Of a stretch of DNA of 7,608 nucleotides, positions 1 to 6,279 are shown one piece after another. The translations under genes and the position numbers were made by a program. The notes below the pieces were generated by a model. It searched no databases. It was not told where the DNA came from and was given only the letters and a program-made list of their open reading frames with translations. The DNA is from Chthonomonadaceae bacterium (GTDB taxonomy: Bacteria; Armatimonadota; Chthonomonadetes; Chthonomonadales; Chthonomonadaceae): NCBI GenBank assembly GCA_025355115.1, contig JANXLO010000182.1:1-7608 (forward strand), written 5' to 3'. Position 1 is the stretch's first letter. Each line of letters begins with the position of its first letter.

Positions 1-1
1 C

Positions 2-388
2 GAGAACGACAAGCTCGTCATCCGCTCGCCACAGGATGTCGCCAACCTGCTTATGCCTGAGCTTCGCGACGTGAAGAAAGAGCATCTCAAGTCATTGCTG
101 CTCAACACCAAAAATCAAGTGATGAAAGTCATGACGGTCTCCGTCGGTATTCTGGACAGTAGCCTCGTCCACCCCCGCGAAGTCTTCAAGGACGCCATCG
201 TAGCCAGCGCCGCAGCCATCATCGTTGCCCACAACCATCCGAGCGGCGATCCATCCCCAAGCTCCGAAGACCGACGAATCACGCAGCGCCTCGCGGAGGC
301 AGGTCAGCTTCTCGGCATCGAACTTCTCGACCACATTATCATCGGCGACAACCGCTGGGTCTCCCTCAAAGAACGCGGCCTCCTTTAA
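2..388 (+). CDS. radC: RadC family JAB/MPN domain protein, 3' part
   Basis: This is the C-terminal 128 residues of a RadC-family (JAB/MPN, Mov34-like) protein; the reading frame is already open at the window edge and the start lies upstream. Complete RadC proteins are about 220-230 aa, so roughly the N-terminal 100 residues (a UvrA-C/HhH-like region) are missing from view. Diagnostic segments are SPQDVANLLMPELR, LLLNTKNQV, SLVHPREVFKDAI, the JAMM metal-binding motif HNHPSGDPSPSSED and DHIIIGDNRWVSLKE. The two histidines and the downstream aspartate of the JAMM motif are intact, so the visible part looks functional. RadC was named from a radiation-sensitivity allele, but its biochemical role is unsettled; a metalloprotease or nuclease-like fold is known and a DNA-repair role is disputed. 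The ATG at 53 is internal (within LLMPELR), not the start. The gene ends in TAA and converges with the methyltransferase gene. Confidence 0.95.
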   Translation, partial: ENDKLVIRSPQDVANLLMPELRDVKKEHLKSLLLNTKNQVMKVMTVSVGILDSSLVHPREVFKDAIVASAAAIIVAHNHPSGDPSPSSEDRRITQRLAEAGQLLGIELLDHIIIGDNRWVSLKERGLL

Positions 389-440
389 GAGCATGTTTTG
401 TTCAGGGACGCGGGGGTATCCGCCAGTCTCGCAGTCATCC
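389..440. other. Short convergent intergenic gap, no clear terminator
   Basis: These 52 bases separate two convergent stop codons. The only pairing I see is a weak 4-bp GCGG/CCGC stem around 410-423 without a following T-run, so I do not call a terminator. Confidence 0.4.
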
Positions 441-1208
441 TCAGGCACTACCACTGAAGACCGTTTCAGAATTCAAGACAGTTGCCGGTTCGTCCGTGTA
501 GTTGGCATGCACGAAGACATCCTTGAACCCAGCATCCTCCATCATCATGCTCAACTCGTGTTTGCCGTACCAGCGGAGATGCAGAAGGTGGAGTTCGGTC
601 TCCAAAAGTTTGCCTTCCAGGCTACGCTGATATCGGCGCTTGTCTGTTTTGATCTGCTCGAGCCGGTCGATACTGTCCATCCAGACCTCGACGGCAACAC
701 TGCTGCCGTCCGGCAGAGTGGTCGGCCCCCATTTGCTGACTTTACCGATGTCATGTTGACCTAACTGAGCATCCCACGACAAATCGCAGGCTTCGTCCGG
801 GACGAACGTCTCCATCAGCAGTTGTCCGCCGGGCGCCAGATGGCGATGAATTCGCCGGAGCGCCTCCATCGCATCCCTTCGATCTGCGAGAAACTGGAAG
901 GAGCCGCCGGTTATAAAGATCGTATGGTAGGTACGCGGCAGGTCGAGTGATTGCATCGACTGTTGATAGAGTATGGGAGTCAATTTTTGCTCACCCGCCT
1001 TTTGACGACATCGGGCGAGCATCGTCTCGGACGAATCCGCGCCTTCCACATTTAGCCCTGCATGCAAGTACCGCAACAGATGCCTGCCCGTTCCACACGT
1101 TAGATCAAGCGCTGTTCCGCCATTCTGCCTGATTCTATCGAGATAAAAGTCAAAGTCCGCCTGCACTGAATCGCCGTTCATCCAGTCCCAGGATTCACTA
1201 CCCGACAC
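441..1208 (-). pseudogene. SAM-dependent class I methyltransferase, native N-terminus lost at IS junction
   Basis: The product is a class I (Rossmann-fold) S-adenosylmethionine methyltransferase of the Methyltransf_25/11 type; the substrate cannot be predicted. Counting from the GTG at 1208: motif I is DLTCGTGRHL at residues 35-44, the acidic residue ending strand 2 is D58 in EGADSS, motif post-II is SMQSLDL near 84-90, and HLAPGGQLLMET lies at 123-134. The C-terminal substrate/cap region is present, ending near residue 255. The first codons (GTG TCG GGT AGT GAA) lie in the terminal inverted repeat of the adjacent IS; host-derived coding begins about residue 6 (SWDWMNGD). In-frame TAA occurs just upstream at 1212-1214, so the original start and probably 10-30 residues are missing. 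They do not appear in any frame on the far side of the IS. The IS end supplies GGAGG (1217-1221) eight bases before the GTG, so a shortened protein may still be made. It could be a dead remnant or a lightly altered functional enzyme, since the catalytic core is intact. Confidence 0.8.
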
Positions 1209-1213
1209 ATTTT
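1194..1213. repeat. Left terminal inverted repeat of the IS
   Basis: TTCACTACCCGACACATTTT on the + strand is the exact reverse complement of 2354-2373. It contains the transposase stop codon (TAG on the minus strand, 1198-1200) and the GTG (1206-1208) that opens the truncated methyltransferase frame. Confidence 0.93.
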
Positions 1214-2298
1214 AGCCCTCCGTCGTAGAGGATAAAATGCGTCCAGATGGGCAGCCCTTCGTTGAGGCAGTACTCGATCCAGCACAGACCGATGTGAAAC
1301 AGGCTCCAGTCACAACGATCCGTGCGATGGATCAAAGATAACCGTCCCGTTTGCAGCACCCAAGCGCCCAGGCAGACCATCCATAAATACGCCAGACACG
1401 TTCCGATCAACAGCCGCTCCAAGTGGGCCGTGTCACTGATGTGGCTGTGGCCCAGATAGAAGCCACGGCTCTTCTGGTCCGAAAAGAACGTCTCGATCCG
1501 AAAACGCTGCCGATACCAATCGTACGCTTCCACGAGGAAGTCCAGATTGGAAACCAGGATCAACGGCTCTTTCCAGCCAACCTCCCAGACAATCCCTGCC
1601 AGAACCGGGCCGTACTCCTCGGCGGTAAAGCCCACTTCCGGCAGTTCGATCCGGTCGCCGGGAGCCAGCATCAAGTCGGTGGGTTGGAAGCGTTCGCCCG
1701 CCTCGGTCAGTAAGACATTCTTGGCGGTGCGGCAGACATACTCCCAGCCGAGTTTGTGCAGCGTAGCCAGGAGATCGGTTCCATCGAACTCGCCGTCTCC
1801 CAAAAAGACGATGGACTGACCGGCAGGCAGCAAGTCGGCCGCTTTTTCGACCAGTGCTTTGTGCGTTTGTTCCGAGAGATGTCCTTTCCTGCCTTTGACG
1901 ACCGTCCAGCACAGCGGCAATGCCCGCTTCTTGCAGACGACGTTGATGGACAAGAGGACACAGTTGCGTCCTGCTTCGCATCCATCGATGACCAGCACCC
2001 AGGGTCCCTCCAGCAGGCTCTTTAGGAGAAGCTGCACATAGGGCAGATAGCAGGTTTGGGTGTCGATGGCCTTGCTGGCGACGAAGCGTTCGAGCCGTCG
2101 TACCCGGCTTTGAGGTTTGCCGCCGATCGGCACTTTTTTGGCCACGGCAGGCAGGTGACACTTCTGACTGCCGATGATGCCTGCGATGAACATGGTCAAG
2201 GTATTGAGATGTCGAGCCACATTGCCTGTCGGTTCGGTGGGACGCAGTGACTTCAAGGCCTTTTGTACGGCAAAATAACGTTTGAGGCTGTCGCTCAT
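1198..2298 (-). CDS. IS4-family DDE transposase
   Basis: This 366-aa transposase catalyses cut-and-paste movement of the surrounding IS. Catalytic residues counted from the ATG at 2298: D105 in VLVIDGCEAG, D168 in FLGDGEFDG and E269 in WYRQRFRIETFFSDQK. That last segment gives Y262-R265-E269-K276, a perfect YREK spacing for the IS4 family (RNase H-like fold). The frame is open further upstream to a TTG at 2337. The ATG at 2298 is preferred because AGGAG (2305-2309) lies six bases before it and the upstream extension would run into the predicted promoter -10 box. No internal stops or frameshifts are visible, so the protein should be active. The stop TAG sits inside the left inverted repeat, and the gene overlaps the methyltransferase frame by 11 bases (GTGTCGGGTAG), an arrangement compatible with coupled translation into that gene. 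Confidence 0.93.
   Translation of the reverse strand: MSDSLKRYFAVQKALKSLRPTEPTGNVARHLNTLTMFIAGIIGSQKCHLPAVAKKVPIGGKPQSRVRRLERFVASKAIDTQTCYLPYVQLLLKSLLEGPWVLVIDGCEAGRNCVLLSINVVCKKRALPLCWTVVKGRKGHLSEQTHKALVEKAADLLPAGQSIVFLGDGEFDGTDLLATLHKLGWEYVCRTAKNVLLTEAGERFQPTDLMLAPGDRIELPEVGFTAEEYGPVLAGIVWEVGWKEPLILVSNLDFLVEAYDWYRQRFRIETFFSDQKSRGFYLGHSHISDTAHLERLLIGTCLAYLWMVCLGAWVLQTGRLSLIHRTDRCDWSLFHIGLCWIEYCLNEGLPIWTHFILYDGGLKCVG
1217..1221 (-). promoter_or_regulatory. Shine-Dalgarno-like GGAGG in the IS end, ahead of truncated methyltransferase
   Basis: The minus strand reads GGAGG, eight bases (GCTAAAAT), then GTG at 1208. It lies within the last codons of the transposase, inside the IS, and could start translation of the decapitated methyltransferase frame on read-through transposase transcripts. 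Confidence 0.45.
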
Positions 2299-2304
2299 CG
2301 GGTA

Positions 2305-2309
2305 CTCCT
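2305..2309 (-). promoter_or_regulatory. Transposase Shine-Dalgarno (AGGAG), decides start at 2298
   Basis: On the minus strand the sequence reads AGGAG, then TACCCG, then ATG. This fixes the start 13 codons downstream of the longest open frame. Confidence 0.75.
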
Positions 2310-2326
2310 GAACTGTGGTAAGAACA

Positions 2327-2355
2327 AGAATACCCAAGCGGCGGCCTCAACTCAA
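2327..2355 (-). promoter_or_regulatory. Predicted transposase promoter
   Basis: On the minus strand TTGAGT (2350-2355) and TATTCT (2327-2332) are separated by exactly 17 bases. Each matches four of six sigma-70 consensus positions. The predicted transcript would start near 2320, leaving a leader of about 20 nt that includes the AGGAG. Prediction from sequence only. Confidence 0.45.
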
Positions 2356-2373
2356 AATGTGTCGGGTAGTGAA
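2354..2373. repeat. Right terminal inverted repeat of the IS
   Basis: AAAATGTGTCGGGTAGTGAA is the perfect 20-bp partner of the repeat at 1194-1213. Its inner edge overlaps the predicted -35 element of the transposase promoter, so transposase binding to the end could repress its own transcription (inference). Confidence 0.93.
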
Positions 2374-2533
2374 CCGGGTTACAAAAAGCAGAGAGAAATC
2401 TCCAGACACTCCCCTTCAATTGCGCATAGAGCGAAATTCTGTCGTATAATTATGGTAGCGGCGTCGGCATCCAGGACGAAGGAGATGAGTCACTTTCATG
2501 GCGTCGCTCCTCAGACAATTATAACAAACCACT
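2374..2533. other. Leader region between IS and cytochrome/DUF1552 ORF
   Basis: This 160-base region has no convincing gene. It holds the TATAAT element, two copies of GGCGTCG (2460-2466 and 2500-2506), and an eight-codon open frame ATG...TAA (2498-2524, MASLLRQL) preceded by AAGGAG at a long 13-base spacing. It does not encode the missing start of the methyltransferase in any minus-strand frame. It therefore looks like the native upstream region of the downstream ORF. Confidence 0.45.
2420..2450 (+). promoter_or_regulatory. Possible promoter for the cytochrome/DUF1552 ORF
   Basis: A perfect TATAAT lies at 2445-2450, preceded by a weak TTGCGC (2420-2425) at a 19-base spacing. A transcript would begin near 2457 and have a leader of about 75 nt. 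The match is good only at -10. A second AT-rich element, TATAAC at 2520-2525, is only 8 bases before the ATG and would give a leaderless message. I cannot decide between the two. Confidence 0.35.
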
Positions 2534-5500
2534 ATGCTTTTCAAGACTAACACCCTATCTACAGCCTATCGGACAGCTGGCGTGGCGCTTTTAATGATGA
2601 CTGCGCTATGGCCACGCCTGCCCGCGCAACGTGCCGTCCAAAAGACGGCGAAAACGGGACAGCAAATTTACACAGCGCGCTGCGCCTCCTGTCATGGCGC
2701 GAATGGGGAGGGCACGAAGCAGTATGCAAAGCCCCTGATCGGCTCGCGCTCCGTCAGCGACCTCAGCCGCTTCATCGCCCAGAGCATGCCGCCCGGCCCG
2801 AAGAAATGCACGGGGGAAGACGCACGAAAAGCGGCTGCATTTCTCTACGATGCCTTCTACTCGCCGGTGGCTCAGGCCAAGAACGCGCCACCAAGAGTAA
2901 TTCTATCACGTCTGACCGTGCGCCAGTTTCGGAACTCAGTCGCGGATATTCTCAGCAGCTTTCATGATCCTGCGCCTCCCATCGATGCACAGCGGGGCTT
3001 GCAGGCGGAGTATTTCCGCGCAAAGCGATTCAATAATGGGGAGCGAGTGCTCCAGCGAGTCGACCCGGAGGTGCATTTCGATTTCGGGCAGGCGGGGCCG
3101 GTCCCGGACAAGTTCGAGCCTCATCAATTCTCCATTCGCTGGGAGGGCAGCCTGCTCGCACCTGAGACCGGCGAGTATGAGTTTGTAGTCCATAGCGAAC
3201 ATGCGGTCAGGCTCTGGCTGAATGACAACGATCAGCCTCTTATCGATGCCTGGGTCAAATCCGGCAACGACAACGAGTTCCATGCCTCGCGCTTTCTGTT
3301 GGCGGGCCGGAGCTATCCTTTGCGTATGGAGTTCACGAAGTCCACTCAGGGCGTCGATGATACCGAGAAGCAGAAGAACAAGCCGGCCGCAAAGGCTTCC
3401 ATTATATTGGGCTGGCGACGGCCGCATCAGGCGGAAGCGGTTATTCCAAGCCGCTGTCTGCTTCCTGCGTCGTGTCAAGCGACATATATTCCCGCCACGC
3501 CGTTTCCGCCGGATGACCGCAGCATCGGCTACGAGCGCGGCACCTCCGTATCGAAAGCCTGGGATGAGGCGACTACGACGTCCGCACTCGAGACAGCCGG
3601 ATATGTGACGTCTCATCTGCGTGCGCTTTCCGGGGCCGCAGAGGATGCCCCTGATCGTGATACACGGCTGAGGAAATTCTGCCGTCAATTCGTCGAACGG
3701 GCGTTTCGGCGGCCGCTCACTCCGGAGGTCTCCGGGTTCTACGTGGATCGACAGTTCAGCAGCGCGCCCGACGGCGTCGCTGCCGTCAAGCGAGTTGTGC
3801 TGCTGACGCTCAAGTCGCCTCGCTTCCTGTATCGCGAGGCTGGCTCGACAACATCGGACGCTTACGACACCGCCTCGCGGCTCTCTTACGCGCTATGGGA
3901 TACCATTCCGGATCAGACGCTGCTGAAAGCCGCAGCGGCCGGTGAACTCGTCACTCGCGATCAGGTGCGGCAACAGGCGGAGCGCCTGGCAGCCGATCCG
4001 CGAACGGCGGCCAAAGTGCGCGAATTCTTTATGCTATGGCTGAAGGCAGATCAGTATCCCGATCTCGCCAAAAGCATGAAGCTCTTCCCCGGCTTCGATT
4101 CGGAAGTAGCGGCTGACCTGCGCACATCGCTGGAGCTTGGACTGGACTCTGTGGTCTGGAGCGAGAAGTCGGACTATCGGGAGCTGCTACAGTCGAACCA
4201 AGTGTTCCTGAACGGCAGGCTCGCGAAAATATATGGCGTCGATCTGCCACCTGATTCGCCTTTCCAGCCCGTGGCGCTAGATCCGTCGGAGCGTTCGGGC
4301 CTGCTTACACATCCTTATCTGCTGTCGAGCCTGGCATACGTAGCTAGCAGTTCGCCAATCCATCGCGGCGTTCTCATCGCTCGCAACTTCTTGGGAAGGG
4401 TGCTTCTGCCGCCACCCGCCGCGTTCGTGCCGCTCGCCGCGGAGCAGCACCCCAACATGACGACCCGGCAGCGTGTGGCGCTTCAGACAACACCCGCTGC
4501 CTGCAGCGGATGCCACAGCCTGATCAATCCACTGGGCTTCGCTCTGGAACGCTTCGACGCCATCGGGCGGTTACGGACGGCCGAGAACGGGCAGCCGGTG
4601 GACAGCACGGGCGGTTACAAGCCTCGCTCCGGGCAGCCGGTCAAGTTCACTGGTGCTCGCGATTTGTCGAGCTATCTGGCGGGCAGCGACGAGGCCCATG
4701 CGGCCTTTGTGGAGAAGATGTTTCAGCATCTGGTGAAGCAGCCGGTCCGCGCCTACGGCCCGGACATGCTTCCGGGCCTTATGCGCACTTTTGAAGCGCA
4801 ACAATTCAGCATTCGGAAACTCTTAATAGAGATAAGCACAGCGACGGCGCTGGGAGGGCAGAACGCGAGCGGCCCTCCCGCCCGTGCAGGAGGAAATGGC
4901 GTGACCTTTCGGAATTCACGGCGCGAGTTTCTGAGGAACCTTGGCGTCAGCGCGGCGGCAATGCCGTTCATAGCCAATATGCCCTGTCTGGCTTCGCCCG
5001 CGCAGGCGAAACGCAAGCAGAGGCTGATCGTCATGTTCAGCCCTGACGGCATCGTGCCGAACACATTCTGGCCGGATGCAGAGGGTGTGCTGACTGAGTT
5101 CAAGGAGAGCCTCAAACCGCTGGAGCCGTTCCGCAGTCGTACCTTGACGCTCCACGGCGTGGCGGATCGCGTTCGCGGCGATGGGGACGGCCATATGCGA
5201 GGCATTGGGTGCCTGCTGACAGGCATCGAGCTCTTCCCCGGCAACGTGCAGGGCGGTTCGGACACGCCCGCTGGCTGGTCCAGCGGCATCTCCATCGATC
5301 AGGAGATAAAGGGATTTTTGCAGAAAGACCCGGCGACCCGAACGCGCTTCGGCTCGCTTGAATTCGGCGTCATGGTTCCTGAGAGAGCGGACACATGGAC
5401 GAGAATGGTGTACGCGGGGCCGAACAAACCTGTCGCGCCGGAGAACGATCCCTACCAGATGTTCGGCAAGCTCTACGGCCGCGCAAAGGACCAGGAGACG

Positions 5501-6223
5501 CTCAAGAGCGTCCTCGACGACCTGAAGGAAGACCTGGCCAAGGTGCGCTCAAAGGTTAGCGTTCAGGACAGACAGATCCTCGACGAGCACTCCACGCTGG
5601 TAAGGGAGATGGAGACGGAGATTCGTGCGGCGGGAAATAACAAGGAGCTTGCGCACGCAGTTCCCGTGCTAGAGCCGGGCGTGCGACAGGACAACGACCG
5701 TATGCCGGTGCTCAGCAAGCTTCAAATCGACTTGCTGGTCAACAGCTTCGCCGGAGATTTCGCCCGCGTCGCGACGCTGCAATACACCAATTCGGTCGGT
5801 CAGGCGCGGCACCGCTGGCTTGGCATACAGGAGGGCCAGCACGACCTCTCGCACATGCCGGACAGCGATACGGATGCGCAGGACAAGCTGACACGCATCA
5901 ACAAATGGTACTGCGAGCAGCTAGCCTACCTTGCCAAAAGGCTTTCCGAGACGCCTGAGCCTGGCGGCCACGGTTCGCTTCTGGACAACACCCTGATCGT
6001 CTGGACGAACGAGCTAGGCAAAGGCAACTCGCACACTCTGGACAACATTCCCTTCGTCCTTGTCGGCAACGGCCTCGACTTCAAAATGGGCCGCTCTCTG
6101 AACTACGCGCGCCTGCCGCACAATCGCCTGCTGCTCTCTCTGGCGCACGGCATGGGCCATCAGATCACCCGCTTCGGCAATCCCGACTTCTGCGGCGAAG
6201 GCCCGCTCCCGAACCTGACCTAG
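2534..6223 (+). CDS. Cytochrome c / DUF1587(PA14)-1595-1592-1588-1585 protein fused in frame to a Tat-type DUF1552 protein
   Basis: This 1229-residue ORF combines two planctomycete-type families that normally sit in adjacent genes. Order by residue: N-terminal export signal about 10-32 (hydrophobic [12 protein letters not shown], possible cleavage after PAQ); c-type cytochrome with CASCH at 50-54 and likely distal Met ligand M85 in QSMPPG; DUF1587 first half 122-145; PA14-like beta domain about 152-313; DUF1587 second half about 322-365 (FPPDD onward); DUF1595 about 375-436; DUF1592 about 443-568; DUF1588 about 570-680 with a second haem-type CSGCH at 657-661 followed by [17 protein letters not shown]1585 about 690-770. 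A second module begins at 790 with a Tat motif SRREFL (795-800), a hydrophobic stretch and AQA before 826. DUF1552 then runs to the end ([37 protein letters not shown]). Biochemical function of these families is not established; an exported dihaem oxidoreductase acting on a polymer or sugar is inference. No Shine-Dalgarno precedes the ATG. The ORF could represent one fusion or two proteins with an internal start. Confidence 0.85.
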   Translation: MLFKTNTLSTAYRTAGVALLMMTALWPRLPAQRAVQKTAKTGQQIYTARCASCHGANGEGTKQYAKPLIGSRSVSDLSRFIAQSMPPGPKKCTGEDARKAAAFLYDAFYSPVAQAKNAPPRVILSRLTVRQFRNSVADILSSFHDPAPPIDAQRGLQAEYFRAKRFNNGERVLQRVDPEVHFDFGQAGPVPDKFEPHQFSIRWEGSLLAPETGEYEFVVHSEHAVRLWLNDNDQPLIDAWVKSGNDNEFHASRFLLAGRSYPLRMEFTKSTQGVDDTEKQKNKPAAKASIILGWRRPHQAEAVIPSRCLLPASCQATYIPATPFPPDDRSIGYERGTSVSKAWDEATTTSALETAGYVTSHLRALSGAAEDAPDRDTRLRKFCRQFVERAFRRPLTPEVSGFYVDRQFSSAPDGVAAVKRVVLLTLKSPRFLYREAGSTTSDAYDTASRLSYALWDTIPDQTLLKAAAAGELVTRDQVRQQAERLAADPRTAAKVREFFMLWLKADQYPDLAKSMKLFPGFDSEVAADLRTSLELGLDSVVWSEKSDYRELLQSNQVFLNGRLAKIYGVDLPPDSPFQPVALDPSERSGLLTHPYLLSSLAYVASSSPIHRGVLIARNFLGRVLLPPPAAFVPLAAEQHPNMTTRQRVALQTTPAACSGCHSLINPLGFALERFDAIGRLRTAENGQPVDSTGGYKPRSGQPVKFTGARDLSSYLAGSDEAHAAFVEKMFQHLVKQPVRAYGPDMLPGLMRTFEAQQFSIRKLLIEISTATALGGQNASGPPARAGGNGVTFRNSRREFLRNLGVSAAAMPFIANMPCLASPAQAKRKQRLIVMFSPDGIVPNTFWPDAEGVLTEFKESLKPLEPFRSRTLTLHGVADRVRGDGDGHMRGIGCLLTGIELFPGNVQGGSDTPAGWSSGISIDQEIKGFLQKDPATRTRFGSLEFGVMVPERADTWTRMVYAGPNKPVAPENDPYQMFGKLYGRAKDQETLKSVLDDLKEDLAKVRSKVSVQDRQILDEHSTLVREMETEIRAAGNNKELAHAVPVLEPGVRQDNDRMPVLSKLQIDLLVNSFAGDFARVATLQYTNSVGQARHRWLGIQEGQHDLSHMPDSDTDAQDKLTRINKWYCEQLAYLAKRLSETPEPGGHGSLLDNTLIVWTNELGKGNSHTLDNIPFVLVGNGLDFKMGRSLNYARLPHNRLLLSLAHGMGHQITRFGNPDFCGEGPLPNLT
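4888..4903 (+). promoter_or_regulatory. Internal Shine-Dalgarno and GTG start inside the long ORF
   Basis: AGGAGG, then AAATGGC, then GTG: a full-strength ribosome binding site at ideal spacing placed exactly where the second protein's Tat signal begins. The same bases contain GTGA (4901-4904), the usual stop/start overlap of coupled genes, with TGA in the +1 frame of the upstream module. Confidence 0.65.
4901..6223 (+). CDS. DUF1552 protein, probable internal translation start (alternative to the fusion)
   Basis: Read from the GTG at 4901, this part of the long ORF is a 440-aa protein, the usual size of a stand-alone DUF1552 protein. Its N-terminus [15 protein letters not shown] is a textbook twin-arginine signal, followed by [19 protein letters not shown] with an AxA-like cleavage site. 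Export of folded protein through Tat needs this signal near the N-terminus, which fits initiation here and not 789 residues upstream. AGGAGG at 4888-4893 lies seven bases before the GTG. DUF1552 is distantly related to the alkaline-phosphatase/DUF1501 group; the function is unknown. In related genomes it usually follows a DUF1592/1588 gene immediately, suggesting the two act together in the envelope. In frame the upstream module simply continues into it without a stop. Confidence 0.6.
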   Translation: MTFRNSRREFLRNLGVSAAAMPFIANMPCLASPAQAKRKQRLIVMFSPDGIVPNTFWPDAEGVLTEFKESLKPLEPFRSRTLTLHGVADRVRGDGDGHMRGIGCLLTGIELFPGNVQGGSDTPAGWSSGISIDQEIKGFLQKDPATRTRFGSLEFGVMVPERADTWTRMVYAGPNKPVAPENDPYQMFGKLYGRAKDQETLKSVLDDLKEDLAKVRSKVSVQDRQILDEHSTLVREMETEIRAAGNNKELAHAVPVLEPGVRQDNDRMPVLSKLQIDLLVNSFAGDFARVATLQYTNSVGQARHRWLGIQEGQHDLSHMPDSDTDAQDKLTRINKWYCEQLAYLAKRLSETPEPGGHGSLLDNTLIVWTNELGKGNSHTLDNIPFVLVGNGLDFKMGRSLNYARLPHNRLLLSLAHGMGHQITRFGNPDFCGEGPLPNLT

Positions 6224-6262
6224 AGGCGATCCGGAGCTTCAGTGGGCAACCGGTACAGCGAC

Positions 6263-6269
6263 AAGGAGG
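6263..6269 (+). promoter_or_regulatory. Shine-Dalgarno AAGGAGG of the dehydrogenase gene
   Basis: AAGGAGG ends ten bases before the ATG at 6280. The 56-base gap to the preceding stop holds no hairpin with a T-run, which supports co-transcription with the upstream ORF. Confidence 0.65.
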
Positions 6270-6279
6270 GAGCGGTGAA

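Larger units (their letters stand above)
1194..2373 (-). mobile_element. Complete IS4-family insertion sequence, about 1.18 kb
   Basis: The element is bounded by perfect 20-bp inverted repeats (1194-1213 and 2354-2373) and carries one transposase gene on the minus strand that fills nearly the whole length. Assignment to the IS4 family rests on the transposase DDE residues and the Y-(2)-R-(3)-E-(6)-K signature. The outermost TT/AA may be target rather than IS sequence, giving about 1176-1180 bp. No direct target duplication is apparent: the left flank reads ...CCCAGGA and the right flank CCGGGTT.... The intact ORF, promoter and ends suggest a recent and potentially mobile copy. It has removed the start of the methyltransferase gene and lies about 160 bp upstream of the cytochrome/DUF1552 ORF. 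I cannot name the exact IS without a database search. Confidence 0.92.

Noticed and set aside
225..764. Plus-strand open frame spanning the radC end and the methyltransferase
   Set aside because: It runs antisense to the methyltransferase and out of frame with radC, with no family features.
1190..1202. TA or TTCA/TGAA as a target-site duplication of the IS
   Set aside because: TTCA/TGAA is inverted, not direct, and TA lies inside the continuous inverted repeat, so neither is a convincing duplication.
1433..2419. Long minus-strand open frame (328 codons) overlapping the transposase
   Set aside because: It is a shadow in another frame of the transposase gene; the translation is arginine/serine-rich low-information sequence, and the DDE/YREK motifs are in the other frame.
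2374..2460. Possible missing 5' end of the methyltransferase on the far side of the IS
   Set aside because: I read the minus-strand frames here; they are interrupted by stops or give no methyltransferase-like sequence.
2263..2550. Plus-strand 95-codon frame across the right IS end
   Set aside because: It covers antisense transposase start, inverted repeat and leader; no ribosome binding site at its start and no recognisable product.
2936..3688. Minus-strand open frame of 250 codons
   Set aside because: Antisense shadow of the PA14/DUF1587 coding region with no recognisable motif.
4753..5295. Minus-strand open frame of 180 codons over the fusion junction
   Set aside because: Antisense to clear DUF1585/DUF1552 coding; composition is typical of a GC-rich shadow frame.
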